A program made the translations under genes and the position numbers. Under the pieces are notes generated by a model that ran no database searches, had not been told where the DNA came from, and saw only the letters and a program-made list of their open reading frames with translations. 64,000 nt of DNA from NCBI GenBank assembly GCA_949825065.1, contig OX463849.1, positions 29,996,043-30,060,042 of the forward strand. The letters are read 5' to 3'. Positions 46,871-57,740 of the stretch are shown one piece after another; within the stretch, counting starts at the first letter, position 1, and each line of letters begins with the position of its first letter. Source of the stretch: Odontocerum albicorne. Lineage: Eukaryota; Arthropoda; Insecta; Trichoptera; Odontoceridae.

Positions 46871-47704
46871 GATAATATATTGGGCTTTAGGTGTAGTGTT
46901 GTATTCATATACAATCATATATTTTGATAAAACCTCCCAAAAAGGGTTGTCTTCAAGTGATTTTAAACCTGAACACGTCACCCATAGAAATGATATATCC
47001 TCTTTGTTCCTTCCAAAGGGACAAGGTGTGATGACAGAAAATTCTGTAAGGGGACAAAAAAACATAAATCAGTAAGAAATCTTTCTAAGGGGTTGTAAAC
47101 CCCTGCATTCAAGAAGCCTGTTCTGGGGAGAGGAGAATGTTCCAGAGTATATAGGAGGAGGGCTCGGGCTCACATGAGTGGAATATTTTTGAATTGTTAT
47201 GTACTTTAATTTTCTTCGGGGTTTTGTGTATAGAGTAATAAGGAAACTTTCGGTAACAAAGCCAATGAAAAACCCCAGGATTTTACGCCGACCGCATTCT
47301 GCGAATAATTATTAAGGAATATCTTTTCCTTGGGAGAGAGTCGAGAGCCTCCTTCGTAGAGAACTCAAAAGACGCTCTCTGGAGCATTCTTTATTGATCG
47401 ACTTAAATCATAATTGTTATTGTTGTTGGAGATTTTAGAATACAAAAGAAACATGGAAAATGATTATTATATTATTCTTCAGGAATAAGGAAATACAAGT
47501 ATTATAAAAAAAATATGCGAACGTTTTTCATTTAATTCGAAGTTTTGAATGTTTACTAAGGTATTTTTTTAAAACATACAAACATACCATCACAGAACGC
47601 CATTCATTGCAGTCTCGACACACATGATTAGGCTCTTCTATAACAATAAGTATTCTTGTACAATTTATACGATTTTACTAACTATCTACGTTTCATACTT
47701 TTAG
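46871..47704. other. Unannotated sequence
   Basis: No recognisable gene. Overlapping frames on both strands at 46838-47075 have no domain. The part at 47,080-47,400 is less AT-rich but has no long frame. Confidence 0.35.
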
Positions 47705-48115
47705 AATGGCATTCACTTAATACAACCATACTTTCCTTGGTCTTCATCTAACACGCCTTCCTTCACATTTACACTATATGTTATATATGTTTTGTTAGTT
47801 TTTCTTCATTCATTCGTTCAACATGCCCAAACCATCTCAACGCACTCTTATTCATCTTATTTAAAACATTAACTTTTCAAGTTCACATTCATCACTTCTT
47901 ATCCTTCATCATTCATCATCCGTCCATGTTTCACTCCCATACATCAAAATTGACACCAAAATATTATACTACAGTGGACTATCATCTTTGCAGATTTTGA
48001 TTCTGTTTGGTTCAAGTACATATGTTTTAGTACCCCACTGACTTTTTCTCTATCGCTACATCCCTTTCGATATCCCACTTAACTCTTCAAGCATCTGAAT
48101 AAATAGTATCCAAAT
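47705..48115 (-). pseudogene. RTE-like LINE ORF2 C-terminal fragment, copy 2
   Basis: Minus strand reads WFGHVERMNEEKLTKHI, preceded at DNA level by blocks matching 58,600-58,790 (for example CACTCCCATACATCAAA at 47,933 and 58,611). The Arg/Gly-rich segment that follows is frameshifted. Same family as copies at 37.2 and 58.2 kb, and in the same orientation. Confidence 0.65.
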
Positions 48116-48726
48116 AGTATTTTTTTTATTGTACTATATAAAATCTAGCTTGCGTGAAAAATTATTTAAATTTAAATGCTAGACTGTTGTCATCGTGCGT
48201 AATTTTAGAAAGAACTATCAACCTTTGTAATATGTTGAAATTTATAATTTTTAAGCACTAATTTTGGGCAAGGCAGTCAATTAAAAAGTTTGGAACTATA
48301 ACACACATTAAATATTAATTTAATAAATCAAAGCTTTAAAAAAATTAAATAAATAGGTATATACTTTTTTATGAAATTGACTATTATAATTAAAATTTTG
48401 ACTTTGATGTGGTACCACATGTCATCCTAAAGTATAACAAATTGCCTGTTAAAAACATAACAATTTTGCTTTTTAATAGTTTTGAATAACTGGAATTAAT
48501 TTGCAAAAATTTAAAATAATAATAATCATGAAAAAAAAAATGTGTTTTTTGACAAATTCATGGTTGATTTGACACAAAGAGGCCCAAAAACTTTACACAT
48601 AAATTATTAGTAATCAGGTTCGTGAAAAATAAGCCAATAAAAAAATCCTGTCAATTTTGACATTTCTTTGAATGATAATTTAACCGATAAAATGTTAGTT
48701 TGAAACTTAAATTTTCATTTTTAAGT
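48116..48726. other. Unannotated AT-rich sequence
   Basis: No gene or element hallmark seen; extremely AT-rich with A and T runs. Confidence 0.4.
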
Positions 48727-48977
48727 CTTTTTGTTGCTTGCTTCGTACATATGTTATGTTACAAATGTGATTTTGTTGCTTGCTTCGTACATAATATACT
48801 CGTACAAATGTGATTTTGTTGCTTCCTTCGTACATACAAATGTGATTTTGTTGCTTCCTTCGTATATACAAATGTGATTTCGTTGCTTGCATCGTACATA
48901 CAAATGGGATTTTGTTGCTTGCTTCGTACATACGAATGTAATTTTGTTGCTTGCTTCGTATATCATATATGAATGTG
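48727..48977. repeat. Minisatellite, ~33-bp unit, about seven copies
   Basis: Unit resembles TTTTGTTGCTTGCTTCGTAC followed by ATACAAATGTGAT. Copies 1, 2 and 7 carry extra bases. Open frames on the minus strand (49029-48707) simply translate this repeat into EASNKITFVCTK-type steps. Confidence 0.9.
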
Positions 48978-49412
48978 ATTTTGCACATCTGTATGTACGA
49001 ATAGTGTTTATGTGTGCGCAAATATGCATGGATATTTATGGAGAAAAAGGGATAAAAAATTTATGGTCGTGTGGATTTTAGTGGGACTTTAGATCTATTG
49101 CGTTTTTTGCATGAAAAGTATGATCTTGCACATCTGTATGTATAGTACACGTAATGTTTATGTGTGTGCAGATTTTTTACCTTATTTGTATTTTTGGAGA
49201 AAAAAGGTTCAAACATTTGGCACTAATGTGAATTTCAGTGGGACTATAGATATATTGTGTTTTTCGCTTGAAAATTGTGATCTTGCACATATGTTTGTAC
49301 GAATAATATTTAAATGTGCAGATTTTTTTCCTTGCATAGGTTGTATTTTTGGAGAAAAGGGGATCATAAATATGGTGCTAATGTACATTTTAGTGGAACT
49401 GTAGACATTTTT
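48978..49412. repeat. ~150-bp tandem repeat, three copies
   Basis: Begins at 48,978, 49,121 and 49,279 with TGAT(C/T)TTGCACAT(C/A)TGT, continues GTGTGCAGATTTTTT and GGAGAAAAAGG, and ends TTTTAGTGGGACT plus TAGA. It joins the 33-bp array without a gap and starts with the same TGTGATTTTG wording, so the two arrays probably have a shared origin. Confidence 0.82.
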
Positions 49413-49524
49413 CGTAACTGCAATCAATTCATTATACCAATTTCATTTTTTAAATTGATAGTTTATAAGCAACCAAGAATCTTTCAGTTTGAAATTAGTA
49501 CCTCAATTTTTTTTATTTATATTT

Positions 49525-49810
49525 TTATTTAACACTCATTACAAATACAATCTGATGGGTTAATTTCCAGGCGACAATTTCTTCCAAGCAACCAGACAAA
49601 AGTAAAAAAAGCAAGTTACATGGTCGCACAAAGAATTAAAAAAATTATTCATATTTATGAAATTTGTAGACATAAACATATTAAAGTAAAAGTGAGATAT
49701 CACCAATCAAAGAGAAAGGAAGGGATGAAAAAAAAAGTGAAGGAAAAAGAATCAGGAATGAAACACGTTATATGACTGACTCTAATAGCAAACACAAGTT
49801 AATTTAAGGA
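49525..49810 (-). mobile_element. LINE 3' UTR and tail fragment
   Basis: Minus strand: TTCATTCCTGATTCTTTTTC, TTTGATTGGTGATATCTCAC, then TCTGGTTGCTTGGAAGAAAT and TTGTAATGAGTGTTAAATAA. The order matches the plus-strand copy at 50,040-50,345 and the minus-strand copy at 62,330-62,560. No coding part remains on this piece. Confidence 0.7.
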
Positions 49811-49889
49811 CATACAAATATTGACAAAATTACATGACTTTATCTTAATCAATGAATATATTTTTTATTGACTTGTTCCATGATTGCTT

Positions 49890-50345
49890 TTGCTTATTGG
49901 CCTTTCCAGTTCATCGCTCTTCTATTTTTCATCGTCCTAAACTGGCCATGCAGTAAGACTCTGGAATCAGTTACAAACCAATGTTAGACTCGCTCCGTCC
50001 TTGGCGTGCTTTAAGAAGCGACAGAAAAATTCTTCATTTCTAGTCAGTAATATAACGTGTTGCTTTCCTGATTTTTTTTCCTTTCCTCTCCACCACCCCT
50101 TTCTTTTCCTTTGATTGATGATATCTCACTTTATATGAAAAGGAATTTTCGGGTGATTATCCGCATTTGTGAGGTTTGTAGGTATGTATGTACTCACGTA
50201 TGTGTTCATGGATTTCGTGGGGATGGATAGTTATTTGAGTGATTTATGCGACCCTGTAACTTGCTTCGTTTCTATTTGTCTGGTTGGTTGGAAGAGATTA
50301 CCGCCTGGTAATACGCCCGCCAGATTTTATTTTCAATAAAAGTGT
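49890..50345 (+). mobile_element. LINE fragment: end of ORF2, 3' UTR and tail
   Basis: Plus-strand translation from about 49,945 gives TGHAVRLWNQLQTNVRLAPS then LACFKKRQKNSSFLVSN, the typical last segment of LINE reverse-transcriptase polyproteins (RLWNxLP-like box). It is followed by the 3' UTR and the tail TCTGGTTGGTTGGAAGAGAT ... CAATAAAAGTG. The 5' remainder is missing. It lies head-to-head with the minus-strand fragment on its left, about 80 bp apart. Confidence 0.75.
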
Positions 50346-50639
50346 GGTATTTTCAATATAAGTTCAAGTAAATAAATAAATAATATACGAGGATAATAAA
50401 ACAGCATTAATCATTAAAGAGTATTTGTTTGAATTAATGTAATGTTTACAAATTATGTTTATTTTAGTGCGATGTTTTTATGTACTAGTATATTACAAAC
50501 TATTATTGAAATTTAGCAAAGTACTCTCACGTTTCAAGTGAATATATATTTTAGATTTTACAGGGTCTATAAGTTGTAAGATTTCATTGTTCCAGTATGA
50601 TACAACTATCTCACTACTCTAAATTATTATTCCAGTGTT
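50346..50639. other. Unannotated AT-rich sequence
   Basis: Nothing recognised between the LINE tail and the next LINE piece. Confidence 0.4.
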
Positions 50640-50885
50640 TTTTTTTTGGAGGAAGTAAGCCAGCGTTGCATTTACTGAGAAGCTGAATGCCAATGTGTAT
50701 CGCTTGAGACTTCGAAAGATTAATGAGTAAGACATGCTTCTCTGTCCATTGGGAGATCGATTGAAGGTCCGCATTTAGATCGTCTTAACACCGTGTGAAA
50801 GCAATTAGGATCGATATGAATAAATGAGCATATCTATCTTCAGGTCATCCGCATACAGTTGATAAGAACACTTAAGTCATTATAT
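50640..50885 (-). pseudogene. LINE reverse-transcriptase core fragment with YADD box
   Basis: Minus strand reads LYADDLKI (YADD at 50,855-50,844), the catalytic aspartate pair of reverse transcriptases, and after a frameshift DDLNADLQSISQWTEKHVLL then INLSKSQAIHIG, the block that follows it in LINE enzymes. Preceded by ILLNRYNDLS, like the usual LLFINDL motif. About 80 codons are present with two frameshifts. Confidence 0.78.
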
Positions 50886-51015
50886 CGATTCAGAAGAATG
50901 AAAAAAAAGTTTCGGGGATTACCTTTTGCACTGTTGTGTTATCTGTGTATGTGTGTGGAGTGTTTATACGAGTATATGTATACTTTGAGGAAGCATTTGA
51001 GCAGTTGTCTTCACT

Positions 51016-51480
51016 AAGGCTAAGGCCACACCAAAGTGCTTCGCACAAATTCATTTGACATTTGGGAGCGGTTGAGTCAATAAACGATGCCACTCTCAAA
51101 ACTAACCAATTTAATTACAACTTACCATATTTATTTACTTCCTGTGCAACTTCATTCCAAAGTGATTTTATTACGAGTACAAGTATATTTTTGTATATAT
51201 TTGCTCGATGGGTTCCACAAAGGCTCCCTTTTATACACAGCTGTTTTTAAAACTTCCTCCATCTTGTAAAATCACTCGGTGACACAATAAAATTAACCAA
51301 CACGTCTGTTCGCTAAGATACTCACTAGGTGACTAATTGTCACGTAGCGTGGCACGAAGCGTGCAGTGTGACCATTACGATAGTATGTGGTGCTTTTGTT
51401 CGCTAGGATATGTCACCTAGCTGACAGCGTAGCTCTAATCACCAAGCGAGGTTCCTACCTTTGTGGCCGAGGCCGTAATG
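51016..51480. other. Possible foldback element
   Basis: AAGGCTAAGGCCACACCAAAG near 51,013 and, reversed, ACGGCCTCGGCCACAAAGGT near 51,480 are partly complementary. Inside, GTTCGCTAAGATACTCACTA (51,308) and GTTCGCTAGGATATGTCACC (51,399) are related copies, and the patch 51,300-51,460 is GC-richer than its surroundings. It could be a non-autonomous DNA transposon, but the ends match weakly and no target duplication is evident. Confidence 0.3.
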
Positions 51481-52599
51481 TTGTTCATGCGTCCCCTCTC
51501 TACCCTAAATACGTCGTTAAATTCAGCCATAGATGTTATTGGCGGACATATCTAAAGGAATGAATCGACTTGTCAGTGTTCCTCTTAAGCATCGTCAGGT
51601 TCGATAGCACCGTCCCACCCCGACTCCCAGGAACAGTAACATTCAATCAGCCACACAAGATGACAAAGAAGTATGCAGAGCTCTGTGAAGAAGAAGAATA
51701 TACACACGGTGTTTGATGGGTATTTAAATGATATACAATATAATATACAGTAATGGTGTAGACTGTGTAGATTATGGTATGGAAGGTAGCGGCTTTAAGC
51801 TGTATATTTAAAACGCTTTATATAAAAATGAAATAAAATTAACGCTTTTAACACAATTGATGACGTGGCACTTAAAAACGGTTAACAAGCTCCCGTGTCC
51901 CCTCCCCCCGTACCCCCTTCTCCGCTAGCTCCTAAGGCAGCGGCACGCGACGCGTTTGACAGATCCGCGTTACGCCGGGACAAAACATTTCTTAATGCCG
52001 AAGATGTGAACCTTGTCGCATCGGGAACGTTACGGTTTATGGTTCAGATGCAAATATTTATATAATATATTCTTAATCGAGAAAGATATGAGAATAAATG
52101 TCATTGTGATAGAAAAGCGTTAAAGGAATACTAAAAGCAATACATTGGTGAGAAATGAAAAATTAGAGCAAGTCGAAAAATTATGTTATTATTTTGTCCT
52201 CAGAGGGATACAGGCAAAATCTTAGTTTACTGGGGACACGGCGAATGAACGGTAACAAACCCAGAACCATTGAAATTTGTGTGTCCAAATTAAATTACCT
52301 GTTGTTTTTTCGCAAATTATCATGATTGCATCATGTTTACCAGTCAACAAATTGACTGGTAAACTAAAACATATACATAGTTTGCTACTTAAATGTAGTG
52401 ATATGGCAATACCAACACCATACGTAAAATCTGACATCATCATCGTAAAGTTTGACGTTTTTAATGGTGTATGTGCTCAAAAAGTTTTGTCGTACGAGTG
52501 CTATTTGTGTTGTTTACAGTGATTTAAACTTACAGTAACTTAAAAAATTCATCTCGGCCAAAAATTGTATTAAATCGTGAATATTTGTATTAAATTGCG
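51481..52599. other. Unannotated; GC-rich patch at 51,885-52,025
   Basis: The patch includes CCCCTCCCCCCGTACCCCC and GCACGCGACGCGTTTGAC, unusually GC-rich here. No open frame or splice pattern supports a gene. The remainder is AT-rich. The last part may contain the 5' end of the mariner element, but I could not identify its terminal repeat. Confidence 0.35.
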
Positions 52600-53785
52600 A
52601 TGATTTTTTATGATTTTCGACGTGGTCTAACTCAACAACAGTGTGCCGATCAACTCGTTTCGACTTTTGGTGATAAAACGCCATCCCAGGTGTTTTTCCG
52701 AATTCAATCGTGGTCGTAGTTTACTCTAGGACGAATTTCGTGAAGGTCGCCCAAAATCGGCCCAGAAAACATCGATGCTGTGCGTGAACTGATATTGCAA
52801 GATCGTCATGTGACTTATTGTGAGATAGAGGCATGTTTGAGCATTAGTTCCATTTGCATACATTCAATATTGCATGACCATTTGGTCGCCCAAAATCGGT
52901 TGTTGTGCCAGAAAACATCGATGCTGTGCGTGAACTGATATTGCAAGATCGTCATGTGACTTATCGTAAGATAGAGGCATGTTTAGGCATTAGTTCCATT
53001 TGCATACATTCAATATTTCATGAACATTTGGCCGTCAAAAAGATTTGTTCGCGTTGCATACCGCATAATTTGACAATCGCTCAAAAAAGACTCGTGTCGA
53101 TTGGTCCAAAGAAATGTTGAAAAAATTCGATCGCGGTGCTTCAAAAGACGTCTATAAGATCGTGGCAGGCGACGAATCATGGATCTATTATGAAATTAAA
53201 CAACAGTCGACTGTATGGGTCTTTCAAGACGAGCCAAATCCCACAAAAGTTGTTCGCGCACGAAGCACTTCGAAGCAAATGGTGGCTTGTTTCTTCGGTA
53301 AAAATGGTTATATCGCAACAGGGCCTTTAGTGTAACGTTGTACGGTCAATTCTAAATGGTACATCACCATTTGTTTGCCAGAAGTTTTCGGAGAAATGAG
53401 GAAAACCAACCGCCGAAGACGGATCATTCTCCACCACGACAATGCGAGCTCTCACACATCGGCTCAAACAAGTGACTTATTGAATACTCAAAACATCGAA
53501 TTGATGGATCATCCGCCGTACAGCCCTGATTTGGCACCCAATGACTTCTTTTTATTCCCGAACGTCAAAAATAAATTGCGTGGTCAACGTTTTTCGACGC
53601 CTGAAGAAGCGGTTGATGCGTTCAAAACGCATGTTTTTAAGTTACCTCAATCGGAGTGGAAAAAGTGCTTCGAAAATTGGTTCAAACGCATGCAAAAGTA
53701 TATCTTCATGGAGAGTATTTTGAAAAACAATAAAGCCATTTTCGATGATAAATATTTGTTTTTACTTGTCTGTCTCAACACTTAA
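52600..53785 (+). pseudogene. Mariner (DD34D) transposase pseudogene
   Basis: Starts MIFYDFRRGLTQQQCADQLV (helix-turn-helix region) with ATG at 52,600. Damage seen in order: frameshift near 52,700, stop in place of Gln at about 52,731, a tandem duplication of about 140 bp (52745-52883 and 52884-53030), frameshift near 53,090, loss of a few codons after GDESWIYY, and a stop at 53,333. From 53,114 the frame is continuous except for that stop. The catalytic set is visible: GDESW, HHDNASSH and YSPDLAPNDFFLF, with 34 residues between the last two aspartates, the mariner spacing. Cut-and-paste transposition is lost. Confidence 0.9.
52745..53030 (+). repeat. Tandem duplication inside the mariner gene
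   Basis: GGTCGCCCAAAATCGG begins both copies (52745 and 52884). Copy 1 is 139 bp and lacks 7 bp (TTGTTGT region) that copy 2 keeps; otherwise they differ at a handful of bases, such as TGTGAG against CGTAAG. The second copy, not the first, agrees better with the expected protein (TYRKIEACLGIS against TYCEIEACLSIS). Confidence 0.88.
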
Positions 53786-55149
53786 GTAGCAATCCAGAAG
53801 ATGCGTCTTTTCCCCACACTGATTCCCCTTATATTCTCCTGCAATATCAGTAAAAGAATCTCATATTTTCTCCTCAAATTGTATGCTCAAAGTATTAAAT
53901 TTTTTTTGCATTTTGATGATGGATTCACTAAAAAAAGATTTTTATCCGTATCAAGATATCATATTTTTTTCATCCGTATCCTGATTGCGGAAATTGTCAA
54001 CTCATGAGACTCTTAGCATTCTTCGATAGCAAACATTTCAAAGGTTCTAATTTCGTTGTGGGAGCTGAGTTCGGTCTTAAAAACATTAATTAATAGCAAC
54101 GCAAAATTCACATATGTACGTCAATATTTCAATCTTTGAGCGCTAGATATCCTCTAATTCACCACTCTTTTAATTTCTCCAAGATCATACGCCTATCTAA
54201 TTGCTGTACTTACCATAGTTGTATTATGCCAAGATGCATCATATGTTTTTCAAGTTCTCCGTCTTGGATTTTTGTCAGTTCCTGAACTTCTTGGATTCAC
54301 TTTGGGTTTCTCTCAATACACTCCCAAGGCCTGTTGTATTTGAGCCGAGCGTGTTTGTTATGCATGGAGCTGATATAATTTATTCATTACGCGAGGATGT
54401 GAACTATTACGCGCGCCGAACCAAAAATTAACTCCAATTTGCAAGACAAATCGCACGGGCGCGTCTAGTACGCTAATTCACTCAGCAACTTTGCACGGAA
54501 TTGGATAATTCTCAGGATTTCCACACATGAAATATTTCTAAATATATGGAAACGAGCTGCTCGGAATGGGAAAAATTGGAAGACGCGAGATAAACATCTA
54601 CACCAACGCTATAACGCTATAAAGTTTGTGAGCTTGTTTGTATTCGCAAAATTTAAGGACCAATTAATCAGTTATAAAGCGACTCTTTTTGGTAACTATT
54701 TAACATCACGCAATTGTACGAAGCAACTTGGAGAAAAAAAAGATAAAGCAGCTCATTAAATTCGAAACAGCGGTTAATCTATCAGAAATAAAAATAAAAT
54801 ATTTTTTTTTGTTTCGTTAATGTTCTTATGTTTTGCGAATGACATTTTAGTGACTACATATTTTCATTAAATAAATAACTCGATATATGAAGGGGTCAAT
54901 TTTCTGCAATCTGAAAATTTGGTGCCGATTTCTATGTGCCGGTGTATCATCTGCATTATTATAATTCAATATAATTTGACTCCTTAAGAATGCGTCGATT
55001 TTTTTTTATCAAATTGGTCACTTTCACAGTTTTACTGTTCGCATTCACATTGTCGCTACATCTTAATTTTGTCCAACATAATTCTTTTTTTTTATTCAAC
55101 AGATCGTATGTAATGTAATCAACTTATAACATTTATTAATACATTAATT
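53786..55149. other. Unannotated sequence
   Basis: No recognisable gene or element. A 68-codon frame at 53801-54007 and a 70-codon frame at 54219-54431 have no domain. The mariner 3' terminal repeat should lie in the first ~50 bp but I could not define it. Confidence 0.35.
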
Positions 55150-55330
55150 ATGACAGCCTACGAGGTAAGTGAGACACTTGTCATCCACCCGGGGGTTACG
55201 GGTTTGGTTCCGGACGGTAACAAAAAATAAGAAAGTCTGGCAATCGGTCCTGTCTGTGTGCCCCAGCAGAGAAATATGTATCAAATACATATTCGATTCC
55301 TAACGGGTCAACTAGCAGACTGGTAACCTC
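55150..55330 (+). repeat. Possible tRNA-derived SINE
   Basis: GGGTTTGGTTCCGG near 55,199 resembles a tRNA B box with a partial T stem, preceded by a GAGGTAAGTGAGA stretch that could be an A box. GC-richer than the surroundings. No convincing cloverleaf, so a decayed SINE is only a suggestion. Confidence 0.35.
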
Positions 55331-55621
55331 CATAGTTAAGTAAATAAGACGAGTAACTTCCATCTGATTCTATATTCGATTGCCAATGATACCCGAAATG
55401 GGCTCAGTCGTCTGTATGATGATAAAAGAGTTTATCTGGTAATAATTCTTAAAGCGCTAGACGTGTACTAGTGTTTTTATCTCTTTAACAATGAACCGCG
55501 AGTTCTGTGCCTACTCAAGTGGTTTTAAGCTCAAAGGATCGATGAATGTGACTGGAAATAATGTTGTTATTTTATATATTATTCATAGTGTTGAGGCATT
55601 AACATTGTGCAGGTTTAAATA
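55331..55621. other. Unannotated sequence
   Basis: Nothing recognised; may be the continuation of the SINE-like unit on the left. Confidence 0.3.
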
Positions 55622-55785
55622 CATTGTAATTTGTTTTATCAAATACTGTTTATTCCACTTTTTGTAGTGGTATAACTCTACCGGTTTCAAGGCTTTTCCC
55701 CTGATGATGGGGAAAGCCTTGAAACCAGTAGGGTTATACTGTTACAAAAAGTGTAATAAAGTGTTTGATAAAACAAATTACAATG
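55622..55785. mobile_element. Palindromic pair of Penelope-type termini, copy 2
   Basis: Nearly complete palindrome of 164 bp. Left half CATTGTAATTTGTTTTATCA ... GGTATAACTCTACCGG; right half its complement ending CAAATTACAATG. On the plus strand the right half carries CTGATGA (55701-55707), a GGGG/CCTT stem, GAAAC (55721-55725) and a CAGTA (55726-55730)/TACTG (55737-55741) pair around GGGTTA. No coding sequence inside. Confidence 0.8.
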
Positions 55786-55984
55786 TTGTTATTTTGGCTG
55801 CGCTCTTCAATACGAGTATGTATTTAACATACCAGATGTGTTTTACCATACCATAAAAATAAATAAATAAAACATTTATGTTATAATGGTTTTAGTTCAA
55901 GCCTTTTTTGCCTAAAGTCTTCGTTGTATAGATAGGCCTTTAGTGACTGCCAAACATATTGTACGAGTATTTAATTGACTTTGT

Positions 55985-56280
55985 GATGACCGGTGGTGTG
56001 AAATAGTGGTCGTGCTCGCCTTCCTAATGGTGGGTAAAATTTTCGGAAGGTGTTGTGGGATGAGCTCAGACTTTTTGGCGGCTTCTCTCTTGAATGTGTT
56101 TTTTTTTTCAGCCTGAGAAGACGTGTTAGATTGCGGGATATTTACACATATGTCTGGATATTGTATTTTGCATGTAACTTTGTGTCGGTGACCTATACGT
56201 ACTATATTATTATACTAATTCAATTTATTGCTTATTTATTTACTAATATTCAGATTTTTTTATCTACATGTACGAGGTCG
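55985..56280 (+). repeat. Dispersed repeat family B, copy 3
   Basis: TCCTAATGGTGGGTAAAATT, GGATGAGCTCAGACTTTTTG, GCTTCTCTCTTGAATGTGTT and a GATATTTACACATATGT block follow the order of the family. It is the first of two family B copies in direct orientation here. Confidence 0.5.
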
Positions 56281-56282
56281 TA

Positions 56283-56440
56283 GGCTGAAAAATATCTGTA
56301 CTCACGGCTGGGCTCGTTCTCTATTGATGGTTGTGTATCTCGACCGTAGGGATGTTATGCGATGAACCTAGACCTGTTGACAACTTCTCTCATAAATTTA
56401 CTTTCTTCCCCATTATTTTGAGATAAATATTCAATTACAG
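56283..56440 (+). repeat. Dispersed repeat family B, copy 4
   Basis: GCTGAAAAATATCTGTACTC, TTCTCTATTGATGGTTGTGT, GATGAACCTAGACCTGTTGA, CTTCTCTCATAAATTTACTT and the CAATTACAGAT end. It runs directly into the 57-bp tandem array, whose unit is the last part of this family copy. Confidence 0.55.
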
Positions 56441-56661
56441 ATTATGATTATATATGTACATACTAGGTTGCTATCAGTAAGGCAATACTTATTACAGATT
56501 ATGATTATATATGTACATACTACGTTGCTATCAGTAAGGCAATACTTATTACAGATTATGATTATATATGTACATACTACGTTGCTATCAGTAAGGCAAT
56601 ACTTATTACAGATTATGATTATATATGTACATACTACGTTGCTATCAGTAAGGCAATACTT
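56434..56661. repeat. Minisatellite, 57-bp unit, four copies
   Basis: ATTACAGATTATGATTATAT begins the units at 56434, 56491, 56548 and 56605. The copies are almost identical (CTAGG against CTACG), so expansion is recent. The 88-codon frame across them (56444-56710) is a translation of the repeat; 57 is a multiple of three, which keeps the frame open. Confidence 0.93.
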
Positions 56662-57740
56662 ATTTATTTATATAAGTCGTCATCTGCTGTCGTTTTCAAG
56701 TAAAAATTAAAACTTGGTACAATATACCTAATTATAAAATTTGTAATTTTAAAACACTTATATTCAAATAAATCACCCATATTCCTGATTAAGGCTGGTA
56801 AGTGAATCATTTTCCGCTGATTTTAAAGGTTTTATATTACGATTTTTATTCCCTTCGTCCTATTTCAATGACTCGGAAAATATTCGACTTTGGTTTTTCG
56901 ATAGGAAATAGTATTCCCCCATCTGGGCTAATTCTTCCTAATCTTCCCAGTTCTCCAGCTATATCAACCATCTGCATCAGTTTCCTTCCATTTCCTTCCT
57001 GTTCTTTCTTAAGTGGAAATCTTGTTAAAGTGGCTTATTTGTTCGATCATCGAAGATTCTTTGTAAAGAAGCGACAGGTTTTTGGAATGGCGCCGCTCAA
57101 CTTTTTTGCTAGATTGGTTATAGGAAAAATAGAGAAGTACATATTTAGGATTAATGTAAACATTTGTGTTTTTAGTCTTTAGTTTTATTGTAAAATCACT
57201 ATAAACATAACAAAATAATGTAAAAATCTTTATCCCTCATTAAAATATTTCCTTTGGATCAATAGTTTATACTCGTGTCTGGTGATATACGAGTTTGTTA
57301 TGACCCAGATAAAATCAAACATTGCTGTCAAATCAAGATCATTTTGCCTGAAAAGGGCACTGGGATTAAACGTAGTTTAAACGGGATTAAACGTGGTTTG
57401 GTTTAGTTATCATATCCAAAATAATACATGTTATGATTAACATGCTTTTGTGTACGTGGTAAAACACGGTCCAAATGACAGACTTATGGCTATACACCAA
57501 TTTCTTCAAACCGACCAGTTCACTTTGATTAAACTTAACTTTTATTAAAAAGTTGTTTTATGGAACATCTTTGTTTAATGTACAGCTAAAATCTTTTTAA
57601 AAAATCTCAAAAACTTCCTGTCATCCTACTATCTATGGAGCACCGATGCTAAGCATTTTTTAAGGTAAAATTTAAAAATTTCGTTTTGGTGATGTAACAT
57701 TATTTATAGTTAAGGCGTTAACATTGTGGAGATTTAAAGG
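56662..57740. other. Unannotated; unassigned frame at 56802-57182
   Basis: A 126-codon plus-strand frame shows no domain I know. The minus strand of the same stretch has a frame reading GRISPDGGILFPIEKPKSNI, which looks somewhat protein-like but is short and also unrecognised. AT-rich elsewhere. No gene is called. Confidence 0.35.

Noticed and set aside
52600..53785. Reading the mariner copy as two or three separate small genes.
   Set aside because: The pieces join in one collinear transposase once the frameshifts, the duplication and the stops are recognised.
56444..56710. 88-codon frame with four repeated peptides.
   Set aside because: It is a translation of a 57-bp tandem repeat whose length is a multiple of three.
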